Shown here: in pieces, positions 1-8,493 of the stretch
Numbering within the stretch: the first letter of the stretch is position 1
How the letters are laid out: every line of letters starts with the position of its first letter
NCBI RefSeq assembly: GCF_004343155.1
Contig: NZ_SMDC01000004.1
Location: 62,001-126,000 of the forward strand
Direction of reading: 5' to 3'
DNA length: 64,000 bases
Source: Marichromatium gracile
Lineage (GTDB): Bacteria; Pseudomonadota; Gammaproteobacteria; Chromatiales; Chromatiaceae
Translations under genes and position numbers: made by a program
Notes under the pieces: generated by a model
The model's database searches: none
What the model was told of the DNA's origin: nothing
What the model saw: the letters and a program-made list of their open reading frames with translations, nothing else

Positions 1-2
1 TG

Positions 3-203
3 CCGAGCGGCGAAGAGCCGGCAGGCCCCGCAGCGACCACGCCGCCCTCCCCGTCGTCGTCCACCGCCGACGCGCCGCCCAGGCACCACCGGGCGCGCGC
101 CGCGTCCGTGCGCAGTGCGACGGTGCTCGACGGCGGGCGGTCGGGCGCGGCCGATCTCGAACTACTGAACCAGATTGCGGACCCCCTGGCCCGCAAGGAG
201 TGA
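3..203 (+). CDS. C-terminal end of an unrecognised protein (partial)
   Basis: An open frame enters from the left edge and stops at TGA 201-203. It gives about 66 residues rich in Ala, Pro, Ser and Arg, ending LLNQIADPLARKE. The low-complexity start and more ordered end look like a linker plus a short C-terminal helix. The stop lies within the ribosome-binding region of the next gene, so the two would be translationally linked. There is no family match, and the frame may be chance in such GC-rich DNA. Confidence 0.35.
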   Translation, partial: PSGEEPAGPAATTPPSPSSSTADAPPRHHRARAASVRSATVLDGGRSGAADLELLNQIADPLARKE

Positions 204-211
204 GCCCCCTC

Positions 212-940
212 ATGCAGGGACGCCTGTGGCCCTTGGAAATCGTGCGTCTCGACCCCGTCGATCTGGGCGAGAACGACCTGCGCGCGATCGGCGTCGGCAT
301 CGACGGCCTGACCTACGCCATCAAGCGCAGCAGCGACGCCGCGCTGCTCCCCGCCACCGAGCTGATCTGCACCCGCCTGGCGCTGGCCTGCGACCTGCCG
401 GTGCTCGGCGGCGAGATCGCGCAACTGCCCGACGGCACCATGGCCTTCGCCTCGCCCTGGGAGGGCGGCACCCTCGCCACCCAGGAGGCGCGGGTGTTGC
501 TGATGACCAAGGGCGGGGTGTCGAGCCAGGTGCTCTCGGCGATCCTCGCCTTCGACCTCTTCGTCGGCAACCAGAACCGCCATCTCGGCAACTTCCTGGT
601 GCGGCGCGACCCCAACCACAGCGTCGCCGCGGTGGTCGCCACCGACTTCAGCCGCGCCCTGCTGATGGCCGGCTGGCCGGTACCGATGCTCTCGCCGACC
701 TGCAACACCCTGGTGGTGGCGCACGCGCTGATGCGCCTGCACGGCTTCGATCGCGACGCCGCGCTGCGCGTCACCGGCCGGCTCTACTCACTCCCCAACG
801 ATACCCTCGAACGCTGCTGTCGCGACCTGCCGCCGCACTGGCTGCCGCACGGCATCGCGGTCAAGCTCGACGACTGGTGGCGCAACCAGCGCATCGCCCG
901 GCTCGAGCAGGTCGCCACGGTGATCGATCATGCCTTCTGA
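212..940 (+). CDS. Short HipA-like kinase-fold protein (HipA_2 type)
   Basis: A 242-residue protein resembling the short HipA-family kinases often paired with DUF3037 genes. It has a nucleotide-binding-type lysine in LTYAIKRSS, a catalytic-loop-like GNQNRHLGNFLV near residue 120, and a metal-binding-type Asp in TDFSRALL. In HipA kinases the loop usually carries Asp where this protein has the second Asn of NQN, so activity may be reduced or lost. ATG 212 is chosen because AGGAG lies 11 nt upstream; GTG 200 is an alternative with no spacing from that sequence. It overlaps the DUF3037 gene by 11 bp, which implies co-translation. The substrate is unknown; a toxin-like or regulatory role is inference from the family. 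Confidence 0.7.
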   Translation: MQGRLWPLEIVRLDPVDLGENDLRAIGVGIDGLTYAIKRSSDAALLPATELICTRLALACDLPVLGGEIAQLPDGTMAFASPWEGGTLATQEARVLLMTKGGVSSQVLSAILAFDLFVGNQNRHLGNFLVRRDPNHSVAAVVATDFSRALLMAGWPVPMLSPTCNTLVVAHALMRLHGFDRDAALRVTGRLYSLPNDTLERCCRDLPPHWLPHGIAVKLDDWWRNQRIARLEQVATVIDHAF

Positions 941-1772
941 ACGTCTCAAGTACGCCGTCATCCGCGTCGTCCCCGACACCCGCCGCGGCGAGACCGTCAA
1001 CATCGGCGTGGTGGTGTTCCGCCCCGCGGGACTCGACGTGCGCCTGCTGCCCTCGCTGCACAAGGTGCGCGCGCTCGACCCCAGGTTCGACGAGCAGATG
1101 CTGCGCGACTACCCGCCCTACTTCTCTGCCCTGATCGAGGGCATCGAGCGCCCCGAGCAGCAGCACCAGGTGCTCGCCAACCTCGGCAGCATCCGTCTCT
1201 CGGCGCTCGGCGAGTTCCATCTCGAACAGGGCCAGGACTACGAGCAGCAGGTGCAGTCGATCCTCTCCGACCTGGTCAAGCCGCCGCTCAAGCACAAGCG
1301 CGTCGAGCCCGTCACCCGGCTCGAGACCGTCATCCGCCAGCAGTTCGAGGTGCTGCAGCTGCTCGCCAAGCAGGAGGACGACATCGACCGCGGCATGGTG
1401 GTGCCCAAGTACCCGATCGAGGGCCACGGCAACCTCTATGTCGACTTCGCGCTGCGCAAGGAGCGCTGGATCGTCACCGAGACGATCGACTTCAGCGGCT
1501 CGCCGAGCACCCTGCGCGGGGCCAAGTTCAAGGCCTCGGCGCTCAAGGCGCTGACCCTCGACGCCGCCGCGCGCAAGCTCAAGGGCGAGACCGTGCCGCT
1601 GGTCGTCTACCAGGCGGCCACCGACGAGATCCTCGAGGCGGTGCAGCCGAGCATCGACCTGCTCTCGGACTACGCCCAGCAGCTCTACAACTACGCCGAC
1701 GCCGACGAGCGCGCCGCCTACTTCGACCGCATCGCCTACGCCGCCGGCCAGATCAAGGCCCCGCCCTACTGA
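930..1772 (+). CDS. DUF3037 domain protein
   Basis: A 280-residue protein beginning with the DUF3037 signature (LKYAVIRVVPDTRRGETVNI, then GVVVFR), a domain of unknown function. The rest is helix-rich and charged. DUF3037 genes commonly sit next to a short HipA-like kinase, as here, where the start lies inside the kinase gene's last codons. The tight overlap suggests the two products act together, perhaps as a kinase and its partner or substrate, but no activity can be read from the sequence. Confidence 0.75.
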   Translation: MPSERLKYAVIRVVPDTRRGETVNIGVVVFRPAGLDVRLLPSLHKVRALDPRFDEQMLRDYPPYFSALIEGIERPEQQHQVLANLGSIRLSALGEFHLEQGQDYEQQVQSILSDLVKPPLKHKRVEPVTRLETVIRQQFEVLQLLAKQEDDIDRGMVVPKYPIEGHGNLYVDFALRKERWIVTETIDFSGSPSTLRGAKFKASALKALTLDAAARKLKGETVPLVVYQAATDEILEAVQPSIDLLSDYAQQLYNYADADERAAYFDRIAYAAGQIKAPPY

Positions 1773-1780
1773 GCGCGGCG

Positions 1781-2047
1781 CTAGTCCGCCCCGCCGACCT
1801 CGGCCCGCGCCCGCTGCTGCTCGCGCAGCAGATGGGCCAGCTCGTCGTCGATCGCCGCCTTGCGCCGCGCCTGCTGCACCGCACCCTCGCGCCGCACCGA
1901 CTGCTCCAGCGCCACCGCCATCTCCATCGGCGAGCGATGGTCCAGCGCGCGCGACTGCGCGATCAAGCGATCGAGCGACAGATCCCCGGTCTCCGGCACC
2001 CGCAACAGGATGCAGGCCAGCTCGTGCCGGGTGAAAAGCTCATTCAT
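1781..2047 (-). CDS. Small hypothetical protein, 88 residues
   Basis: A short helical, charged protein starting MNELFTRHELACILLRVPET. A good Shine-Dalgarno stretch, GAGGTAGAGGT, lies directly before ATG 2047. It is convergent with the DUF3037 gene, 8 bp apart. There are no membrane segments or cysteine motifs. The C-terminal half (QQARRKAAIDDELAHLL and on) looks like a coiled coil. The function is not recognised; the ribosome site and intact frame are the main reasons to call it real. Confidence 0.55.
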   Translation of the reverse strand: MNELFTRHELACILLRVPETGDLSLDRLIAQSRALDHRSPMEMAVALEQSVRREGAVQQARRKAAIDDELAHLLREQQRARAEVGGAD

Positions 2048-2157
2048 ACCTCTACCTCGTTAGCAACCGCGCCGTCCCGTGCGCCACCGTCGATGGGCAT
2101 CGAACGACACCCGAGCGGGGCATTCTAACCGCTGGCGCCGGAGGGGGATGCAATCGG

Positions 2158-2256
2158 CTTCCAGCGATCAGCCGTCAGCGACCAAGCGGCAGGCGGCTGA
2201 TCGCTGGCAGATGATTTGAACCGCAAAGACCCAAAGGGCACGAAGGGGGAGTGAGA
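2158..2256. repeat. Composite intergenic repeat, copy A
   Basis: The 2048-2424 gap holds no gene. It contains a self-complementary stretch (GATCAGCCGTCAGCG ... CGGCTGATCGCTGG) followed by TTGAACCGCAAAGACCCAAA and CACGAAGG. The second part is the same motif seen around 16985, 24985, 29457, 29625, 33560 and 33700. It may form a stem-loop RNA or be a non-autonomous mobile repeat. The remainder of the gap shows only the presumed 5' region of the TPR gene. Confidence 0.6.
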
Positions 2257-2424
2257 TCGTAGGATGGGTTGAGTGGCCATGCGAAGACACCGAAGGCCCG
2301 CCTGCCGGTCCGGGCCGAGCATGAGGGGACGCCCCTTGGATGGCGGATCGCGGTGCCCGGTGCTTTACCCCGGCTGGTGCAAGCTGAGATCCTTGCGTGT
2401 CAGTCCACCAGGAGCCGTTACGTC

Positions 2425-4308
2425 ATGGATGCCCTGCTCAAGGGATTTCGGGACATCGCCCCGCTGCTCAAACACCCACTGGTGCTGGTCGGGTTCGGCC
2501 TGCTGCTGTTCTTCTGGTCGGTCAATACCCTGCTCGACAGCGGCATCATCCCGCAGCTATCCATCCCAATCGGTGGCGCACTCCTCCACCGCGTCATGCA
2601 ATACGGCTTCACCATTGCGCTGCCGCTACTCGTGCTCGGGCTGGCGCTGCATTTCGTCAGGGCGGAACGACGCCCCTGGGTCTACGGCTTCTTCCTCTTG
2701 ATCCTAGTGGTCGTGTTCGGCTTCGTCTGGAAGATACACGAGGCAGAATCGACGCCAGCCCCCGACGTCGAGGCCATCGTCGCGCAACTAGAGATCCGCT
2801 ACGCGCAACGGGAAGCCGACCACCGGCAAACGATCGACGACCTCCGCGCGGAGAGAGACAGTTGGCGGGAACAGGCCCGCGAGGCCGTCGGCGCTCTGGC
2901 CGAACGTGCCAAGGCCCCAGACGCCCCGCCCCAGCTCGAACAGGCACTCGCCCAACTCGCCGAAGGCGAGACCGGCGCGGCCAAGGCGCAACTGCGCGAG
3001 ATCGCCGAGCGCCACGAACACGCCCGACAACACGAGGCCAAGGTGGCCGCGGCCGCCTACCGCCACCTCGGCGCCATCGCCTTCCTCGACGACACCCAGC
3101 AGGCACTCGCCGCCTACCGCCGCGCCACCGCACTCGACCCGACCGACATGGCGAGCTGGAACCAGCTCGGTCATCTGCTCCACCGTATCGGCGAACTCGA
3201 TGACGCCGAGGCCGCCTATCAGCAAGTCGAGTCACTCGCCCGGCAAGCGAATGACCAGGTCGCATTGGCGGCGGCCTACGGCAACCTGGGCATCGTCTAC
3301 CAAACCCGGGGCGACCTCGATCAGGCCGAGGCGATGTACAAGAAGTCTCTCGCGCTCGAAGAAGCACTCGGGCGCAAGGCGGGCATGGCCAGCGACTACG
3401 GCAACCTGGGCATCGTCTACCAAACCCGGGGCGACCTCGGTCAGGCCGAGGTGACGCACAAGAAAGCCCTCGACATCTACGAAGTTCTCGGACACAAGGA
3501 GGGCATGGCCAACCAGTACGGCAACCTGGGCCTCATCTACCGAATCCGAGGCGACCTCGATCAGGCCGAGGCGATGCATAAGAAGGGACTCGAAATCGAC
3601 AGAGAACTCGGGCGCAAGGCGGGCATGGCCAAGCACTACGGCAACCTGGGCATCGTCTACCAAATCCGGGGCGACCTCGATCAGGCCGAGGCGATGCACA
3701 AGAAGGCCCTCGACATCAACGAAGCACTCGGGCGCAAGGCGGGCATGGCCAGCCAGTACGGCAACCTGGGCCTCGTCTACCAAACCCGGGGCGACCTCGA
3801 TCAGGCCGAAGCGATGCACAAGAAGTCTCTCGCGATCGAAGAAGCACTCGGGCGCAAGGCAGGCATGGCCAACCAGTACGGCAACCTGGGCATCGCCTAC
3901 CAAGTCCGAGGCGACCTCGACCAAGCCGAGGCGATGTTCAAGAAGACCCTCGACATCAACGAAGCACTCGGGCGCAAGGCGGGCATGGCCAGCGACTACG
4001 GCAACCTGGGCTCCATCTACCACTCCCGGGGCGACCTCGATCAAGCCGAGGCAATGTACAAGAAAGCCCTCGCCATCGACGAAGCACTCGGGCGCAAGGA
4101 GGGCATGGCCAGCCAGTACGGCAACCTGGGCATCGTCTACCGAGTCCGGGGCGACCTCGACCGGGCCGAGGCGATGTTCCAGCAGTGCCTGACACTGTTC
4201 CAGGAGATCGGTGCCCGCGCCCAAGTCGAGAAGGCTCAAGCACTGCTCGACGGGCTGCGCGAACAGCGCCGACAGCAGGTCTCCGCCGCCCCCAGCGAGA
4301 CGCGCTGA
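2425..4308 (+). CDS. Membrane-anchored tetratricopeptide-repeat protein
   Basis: A 627-residue protein. Three hydrophobic segments lie in roughly the first 115 residues (around HPLVLVGFGLLLFFW, TIALPLLVLGLALHF and FFLLILVVVFGFVW). A coiled-coil stretch follows, then TPR motifs. From about residue 285 these are 40-residue TPRs of the kinesin-light-chain type, each beginning near YGNLG and containing RGDLDQAEAM. ATG 2425 is chosen for AGGAG 10 nt upstream; the frame is open further upstream, but through the repeat region. TPR arrays bind peptides or proteins, and the topology puts the array on one face of the inner membrane. The partner is unknown. The neighbours (HicBA, HipA-like) suggest an accessory region. 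Confidence 0.8.
   Translation: MDALLKGFRDIAPLLKHPLVLVGFGLLLFFWSVNTLLDSGIIPQLSIPIGGALLHRVMQYGFTIALPLLVLGLALHFVRAERRPWVYGFFLLILVVVFGFVWKIHEAESTPAPDVEAIVAQLEIRYAQREADHRQTIDDLRAERDSWREQAREAVGALAERAKAPDAPPQLEQALAQLAEGETGAAKAQLREIAERHEHARQHEAKVAAAAYRHLGAIAFLDDTQQALAAYRRATALDPTDMASWNQLGHLLHRIGELDDAEAAYQQVESLARQANDQVALAAAYGNLGIVYQTRGDLDQAEAMYKKSLALEEALGRKAGMASDYGNLGIVYQTRGDLGQAEVTHKKALDIYEVLGHKEGMANQYGNLGLIYRIRGDLDQAEAMHKKGLEIDRELGRKAGMAKHYGNLGIVYQIRGDLDQAEAMHKKALDINEALGRKAGMASQYGNLGLVYQTRGDLDQAEAMHKKSLAIEEALGRKAGMANQYGNLGIAYQVRGDLDQAEAMFKKTLDINEALGRKAGMASDYGNLGSIYHSRGDLDQAEAMYKKALAIDEALGRKEGMASQYGNLGIVYRVRGDLDRAEAMFQQCLTLFQEIGARAQVEKAQALLDGLREQRRQQVSAAPSETR
3277..4236 (+). repeat. Eight tandem 120-bp coding repeats
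   Basis: TACGGCAACCTGGGC recurs at 3277, 3397, 3517, 3637, 3757, 3877, 3997 and 4117, exactly 120 bp apart. Most other bases of each unit are shared too, including silent positions. Each unit encodes one 40-residue TPR. Silent-site identity points to recent duplication or gene conversion, so copy number probably varies between strains. The last copy diverges after about 60 bp. Confidence 0.95.
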
Positions 4309-4550
4309 GGTGTTCTGGACCGTGCCGGGGACAACCCTCGATCATCGCCGAAACGGCGCGATGGCTTGATCTCCCCCACGCCATCGCGTCTGCCCCCCCG
4401 GCCGGGTCGCGCCGCGCCGGTCGAGGTCGACCGGGGCCGCGCGACGCCTTACGCCCGCGCAGGCCGCGCCGATGCCCTCCGCACCGAGCGGGCGGGACCG
4501 GCACCGAAGCGCGCCCGACACCGGCAAGGGCGCAACCGCGCCCCAGCCGG

Positions 4551-4904
4551 TCAGGGCTGCGGGGGGCCGTCCGTCCGTGCCGCCGCCACCCGCAATACCT
4601 GTGTCGCCCACTGGTTGAGGCTCTGCCCGGCGGCCTGGGCGGCGATCAGGGCGGCGCTGTGCACCTCGGGCGGAACGCGCAGCATCAGCCGCCCGCTCGC
4701 GGGTTTCTCGGGTGTCTTGCCGATGCTGGCACAGGTCTCCAGATAATCCTCAACGGCCTCCTCGAAGGCCGCGCGCAGGTCGGCGACGCTCGCGGCGTGG
4801 AAGCTGACGCGATCGCGCAGCCCGAGCAACCGCCCGACGAAGCAGTCGTCGCGCTCGTCGAAGTCGATTCTGGCGGTGTAACCCTTGTAATGCATGCTGT
4901 TCAT
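4551..4904 (-). CDS. hicB: HicB-family antitoxin
   Basis: A 117-residue protein with the HicB architecture. It has an N-terminal partially degraded RNase H-like fold (MHYKGYTARIDFDERDDCF), a helix in the DLRAAFEEAVEDYL region, and a C-terminal ribbon-helix-helix segment (LMLRVPPEVHSAALIAAQAA) for DNA binding. It would neutralise HicA and repress the operon. ATG 4904 overlaps the hicA stop by 4 bp (ATGA). The 4309-4550 gap downstream shows no gene. Confidence 0.85.
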   Translation of the reverse strand: MNSMHYKGYTARIDFDERDDCFVGRLLGLRDRVSFHAASVADLRAAFEEAVEDYLETCASIGKTPEKPASGRLMLRVPPEVHSAALIAAQAAGQSLNQWATQVLRVAAARTDGPPQP

Positions 4905-5155
4905 GGCGTCACTCCGAGCTGTTCGAGAAAGGCGCGCGCCTCCTCGACCTGATAGGGCTTGGCGTCCTTCTCCGGGTGCGGGCGATGGAAGGTGGCGATG
5001 GCATCACCGCAGACGAAGCGCACGCGCGAGCCACGCCCCTCGACCACGCGACACCCGACCGCGATCAATAGCGCCTCGACGCGAGCCCACTCCAGCGAGC
5101 GCGTAGTCGGCTTCGTGAAGATCGCTTGAAGCGTCTTGCGGTGCTTGCTGTTCAT
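4901..5155 (-). CDS. hicA: HicA-family mRNA interferase toxin
   Basis: An 84-residue HicA toxin with a double-stranded-RNA-binding-like fold. The conserved Gly-containing turn and the catalytic His in ATFHRPHP are present, followed by the usual C-terminal Val-Arg-containing helix (YQVEEARAFLEQLG). It is slightly longer at the N terminus than the shortest HicA proteins. The toxin-first gene order is the common one for hicAB. No Shine-Dalgarno precedes ATG 5155, and a -10-like box ends 6 nt before it, so the message may be leaderless. Confidence 0.85.
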   Translation of the reverse strand: MNSKHRKTLQAIFTKPTTRSLEWARVEALLIAVGCRVVEGRGSRVRFVCGDAIATFHRPHPEKDAKPYQVEEARAFLEQLGVTP

Positions 5156-5190
5156 GCAAGCAATCTAGATCTAGCAACACCGAAACGCAA
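5155..5190 (-). promoter_or_regulatory. Probable hicAB promoter with palindromic operator
   Basis: On the minus strand TTGCGT (5190-5185) and TAGATT (5167-5162) are 17 bp apart. The -10 box overlaps the perfect palindrome CTAGATCTAG (5165-5174), a plausible HicB site. The start point predicted 7 nt after the -10 falls on the A of the hicA ATG. This was identified by inspection only. Confidence 0.4.
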
Positions 5191-5283
5191 TCAAAAACTG
5201 CAATCAAGAAAAGGCCCAGCCTCGCTGGTAGACCAACCCCGAGCCGGTCGGTCGGCACCGCCAGAGCAACACGCCGCCCCGCC

Positions 5284-5511
5284 CTACACCTCAATCTCCA
5301 CCGTCTGCAACACCGGCGCCGGTCCCTGGATCACCCCGTCTCGGATGTAGACCGGATCGCCGATGCTCCCCCTTCCCCGTACCTGGGCCTGCTCGCCGCT
5401 GAGCAGGGTGACGGTGCAGCCGTCGCTGCTGGTGGCGGTGATGGTGCCGACGTCGGTGGGCGGCTCAGGGAGGAGCTGGAGGAGACGGCGGTAGGCGTTC
5501 CAGGTGTTCAT
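5284..5511 (-). CDS. Small prophage tail-region protein, 75 residues
   Basis: It starts MNTWNAYRRLLQLLPEPP. The rest is beta-rich, with GTITATSSDGCTVTLLSG, and ends in LQTVEIEV. Small proteins of this style close the tail-tip operon of B3/DMS3-like phages. ATG 5511 overlaps the stop of the preceding tail-tip gene by 4 bp (ATGA), so it belongs to the same transcript. The frame stays open upstream, but that part lies antisense-free inside the neighbouring gene and is a shadow. Its role is unknown; it may be a small baseplate or fibre component. Confidence 0.65.
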   Translation of the reverse strand: MNTWNAYRRLLQLLPEPPTDVGTITATSSDGCTVTLLSGEQAQVRGRGSIGDPVYIRDGVIQGPAPVLQTVEIEV

Positions 5512-7586
5512 GTCGGGTGGCTCTCGATGCGGATGGATTGCCACACCTCGGGCAGGCGGCAGTCGAGTTCGACCGCGCGCGAGAGCCCGAGGCGGGTGGT
5601 GCCGCCCTCGGTGTAGCGGATGAGCTGGCCGGGGTGGATGATGCCGGTCTCGGGGTGGACCGGGGCGCGCAGGGTGATGTGGGCCTGGCGGCCGGTGTCG
5701 GCGAGCAGGCGCAGGCCGCGCTGGCGGGTCATGACGACATCGGTGGCGAGCGCATCGACGCAGGTCGGGGCCTGGGTGTCGCCGGCGCGCCCGGCGCGGC
5801 GCACGCGATCGCGCCGACCGCCCTCGCCGCCGGTGATCCACACCGCGTCGTAGTCCGGGCGCGCGATCCACTCGATGCGCTCGGTGTGACAGGCGTCCTC
5901 GGGCAGCGCGATGTCGGGGGTGGTCTCGGCCCAGGCCCAGGGCGGGCGCGGATACCAGGGCAGCAGGCGCAGCACCGGCTCGGTGTCGTGGCCCTGGACA
6001 TAGCCGCCGCCGGCCTCGGCGATGCGCGCGGCGGCCTCGATGAAGGTGCCGGTGTGGCTCCAGGCGCCGGCCGGGACGGTCCAGTCCTCCAGTTGCCAGT
6101 CGAGCGTCCAGCCGATCGGCACGCCGTTGTCGGTGAGTGCCGCGTCGAGCAGTTGGCGGGCGCTGCGCGACTCGGCGTTGGTGCGCGCGCGCGGCGCGGC
6201 GTTTGGCGCACCGAGCACGGCGGCGCGACCACGGCCGCCGAGGTCGAGCCAATTGCTGCCGAAGGCTCGCGAGCGGGCGATACTGTCGAGACGCAGCCGG
6301 ATCGGGTGGGCGTTGACGGTGGCGATCAGCTCGACGGCCTCGGGCTCGGCCCGGAGCCGCGCGAGCGCCGCGCCAGGCACCCGCGCCGACCAGCTCCACG
6401 CCCAGGCGTCGGCCTCGAGCGCGAGGCGCAGCGACTCGGCGGGGATCTCGGTGCCGTCGAGCAGGGTCAGGGTGGCGGTGTTTCTCACGAGATAGAGCCT
6501 CCGGATGGGGACGATGCGGGTCGCGGTCGGCGGCTCGGGCACCCAGGGCGGGCGTGGTCGCCCGTCGCAGCAGCCGGGTAGCTCGACATCAGTGCCGAGC
6601 GACGGGGTCGCGCTACAGGACACCCGGGTGCGTAGCAGCACCGCCGGCATGTAGCACGGCGTCCAGCGCCCGGGAAGCGGCCACATCGCTTCGGTGTGTG
6701 GGGTGCCGAGCGGGGTCTCGACGCGCCACGCAGCGTGGTGCCCGACATCGAGGTGGACGCTGATCGGGCGCGCGTCCTGCTGATCAAGCCGCAGCCGGTC
6801 GCGGGTGCGCTCTCGATCGCGGTGCCCTGCCCTAGCCGCGGCCTGGACCGGGGCGGCCTCGGTGTGCGGTGCCCGGGTCGCCCGCCGCAGCCGCCGGGTC
6901 TCGGCATGGGGCGCGGTGCGCGCGGCGCGGATCGGGCGCGCCTCGGCATGCGGGACCTGGGCGACCCGGCGCAGCCGTCGGGTCTCGCTGTGGCGCAGCC
7001 CGAGCGCCGGCCCCGGACGCGCCCGCGCCTGCCGGTGGCCGAGCGCTGCCGCGTGGCGGGTCGCGCGCATCTCGGTGCCGATGAGCCGCCAACCGCGGGC
7101 GGTGGCGCGCTGGTCACGCGCCGGGGCCTCGGCGCTGGGTCCGGTGGCGGCGGGGAGGGCCTGATCCCGCGCCAATGTGGCGCGACCGCCGAGCCCGAAC
7201 GAACCCGCCGGCGACGGCAGTACACTGGCGAGACGCGCCCGCTGGACCGTAGCGACCCGGACGGCAAGCCCGAGACTCGGCGCAGAGGACGATAGCGTGG
7301 CGGTGACCCGGATCGGGATCGAGCGCTCGCGCGCTCGCAGCCGCAGACTCAGCGCCGACGCCGGCAGTAACACGCGCAGCCAGGAGCGATCCCGGGCGCC
7401 GCGCGCGACCATCTCCAACCTCGGACGTGCCGACGCCGGCACCACGGCCCGTAGCGTGGCGCGCACCACGTCCCCATCGGCGCACAGCCACACCCGGTCA
7501 TCGAGCGCCGGTGGCTCATACCCCGCGAACAGGGTGACCAGTTGGCCGGGGGCGGGCGGCGCATAGACCACGACCGCCCCCGTCAA
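5508..7586 (-). CDS. Prophage tail-tip/baseplate structural protein
   Basis: About 692 residues. The N-terminal half is beta-rich and then compositionally biased (Arg/Ala/His, repeated ETRRLRR-like motifs, about residues 200-290). The C-terminal half has the pattern of large B3/DMS3-like siphophage tail-tip proteins: a segment around RIVPIRRLYLVRNTATL, an ALEADAWAWSWSARVPGAAL stretch, then NWLDLGGRGRAAVLGAP and RSARQLLDAALTDNGVPIGW. The start is uncertain. TTG 7586 overlaps the upstream stop, GTG 7571 follows a GGGGGCGG stretch, and the frame has no ATG until well inside. It probably sits at the distal tail and may contact the host. Confidence 0.6.
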   Translation of the reverse strand: MTGAVVVYAPPAPGQLVTLFAGYEPPALDDRVWLCADGDVVRATLRAVVPASARPRLEMVARGARDRSWLRVLLPASALSLRLRARERSIPIRVTATLSSSAPSLGLAVRVATVQRARLASVLPSPAGSFGLGGRATLARDQALPAATGPSAEAPARDQRATARGWRLIGTEMRATRHAAALGHRQARARPGPALGLRHSETRRLRRVAQVPHAEARPIRAARTAPHAETRRLRRATRAPHTEAAPVQAAARAGHRDRERTRDRLRLDQQDARPISVHLDVGHHAAWRVETPLGTPHTEAMWPLPGRWTPCYMPAVLLRTRVSCSATPSLGTDVELPGCCDGRPRPPWVPEPPTATRIVPIRRLYLVRNTATLTLLDGTEIPAESLRLALEADAWAWSWSARVPGAALARLRAEPEAVELIATVNAHPIRLRLDSIARSRAFGSNWLDLGGRGRAAVLGAPNAAPRARTNAESRSARQLLDAALTDNGVPIGWTLDWQLEDWTVPAGAWSHTGTFIEAAARIAEAGGGYVQGHDTEPVLRLLPWYPRPPWAWAETTPDIALPEDACHTERIEWIARPDYDAVWITGGEGGRRDRVRRAGRAGDTQAPTCVDALATDVVMTRQRGLRLLADTGRQAHITLRAPVHPETGIIHPGQLIRYTEGGTTRLGLSRAVELDCRLPEVWQSIRIESHPT

Positions 7587-8491
7587 CCCGATGCGGGAAC
7601 GGTATAGGGACCGTGACAGACCGGGGCGCACCCGGTGGCGAGATAGGTGATGTCGTACTGCCCCGGCACCAGACGCACCGACCAATCGCCGGCGGCATCC
7701 GGGGTGGCGATGGCGACCGGCTCATGGCTGATCCAGTCGCGAACCAGCACCGAGTCGGCCGGGGTGCCGTCGCCACGACGCGCGCTGCCGTTGATCGGCT
7801 CGCTCGCCTCGCTATAGGCCTCGGCGCGATATCCGCCGTCGGTCAGCGTCAACAGCCGCCCCGGCGGCTCGAAGCCCGCCTCGTAACGCACGCCCAGGGT
7901 GACGCGCAGGTCCTCGACATAGCCGTGCCAGAAGTCACTCGGCGAGGCCCCGTCCCACTCCTGGCCGACGGAGAAGCGATCGGTCACCTCAAGGGTGTTG
8001 GGTGCGGCCGCCAGGTCGAGGATCCGCGTGCCATCGAGATAGACCTGCCAGGCCGAGGGACGACGGACCACGGCGAAGTGGAACCAGACGCCGATCGGCA
8101 TCGCGGAGGGATATGACGTCGTCGCGGCGGCCTCGTCGCCGAAGTACTTGCTCGCATCGAACACCGCGCGATTGGCACCCAGCGAGGAGTGGAAGCCGAA
8201 CAGCACGTCCTGACCGGCATTGTCCGAGGCACGGAAGAACCAGCCCTCGATGGTGAAGGCAGGCACCCCCGCCAGACGCCTCGACAAGTCGTTGATCGTC
8301 ACATAGGCACCACTGCCATCGAGATAGAGCGCGCCGGCCTCGGAGCGCGCGCCATCGACCGAGACCATCGCGCCACCGCGCAGGGACACCGGTAACCTCG
8401 CCCCGGAGTAGTCGACCAACTGCTGGGCGCCATCGCCACCCCAACACGGCAGCAGCAAGACCACGTCGCGCCACATCGGATCGATCGCCAT
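7583..8491 (-). CDS. Prophage virion protein with LamG/concanavalin-like domain
   Basis: A 302-residue protein. The N-terminal two thirds matches a laminin-G/concanavalin-like sandwich (AFTIEGWFFRAS, VWFHFAVVRRPSAWQVYLDG, FWHGYVEDLRVTLGVRY), a fold used for carbohydrate binding in tail tips. A smaller beta domain follows (AAGDWSVRLVPGQYDITYL). ATG 8491 is preceded by GGAGG at about 8 nt, and the upstream stop is 2 bp away. The likely role is receptor or surface-glycan recognition by the tail; this is inferred from the domain and context. Confidence 0.7.
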   Translation of the reverse strand: MAIDPMWRDVVLLLPCWGGDGAQQLVDYSGARLPVSLRGGAMVSVDGARSEAGALYLDGSGAYVTINDLSRRLAGVPAFTIEGWFFRASDNAGQDVLFGFHSSLGANRAVFDASKYFGDEAAATTSYPSAMPIGVWFHFAVVRRPSAWQVYLDGTRILDLAAAPNTLEVTDRFSVGQEWDGASPSDFWHGYVEDLRVTLGVRYEAGFEPPGRLLTLTDGGYRAEAYSEASEPINGSARRGDGTPADSVLVRDWISHEPVAIATPDAAGDWSVRLVPGQYDITYLATGCAPVCHGPYTVPASG

Positions 8492-8493
8492 GC

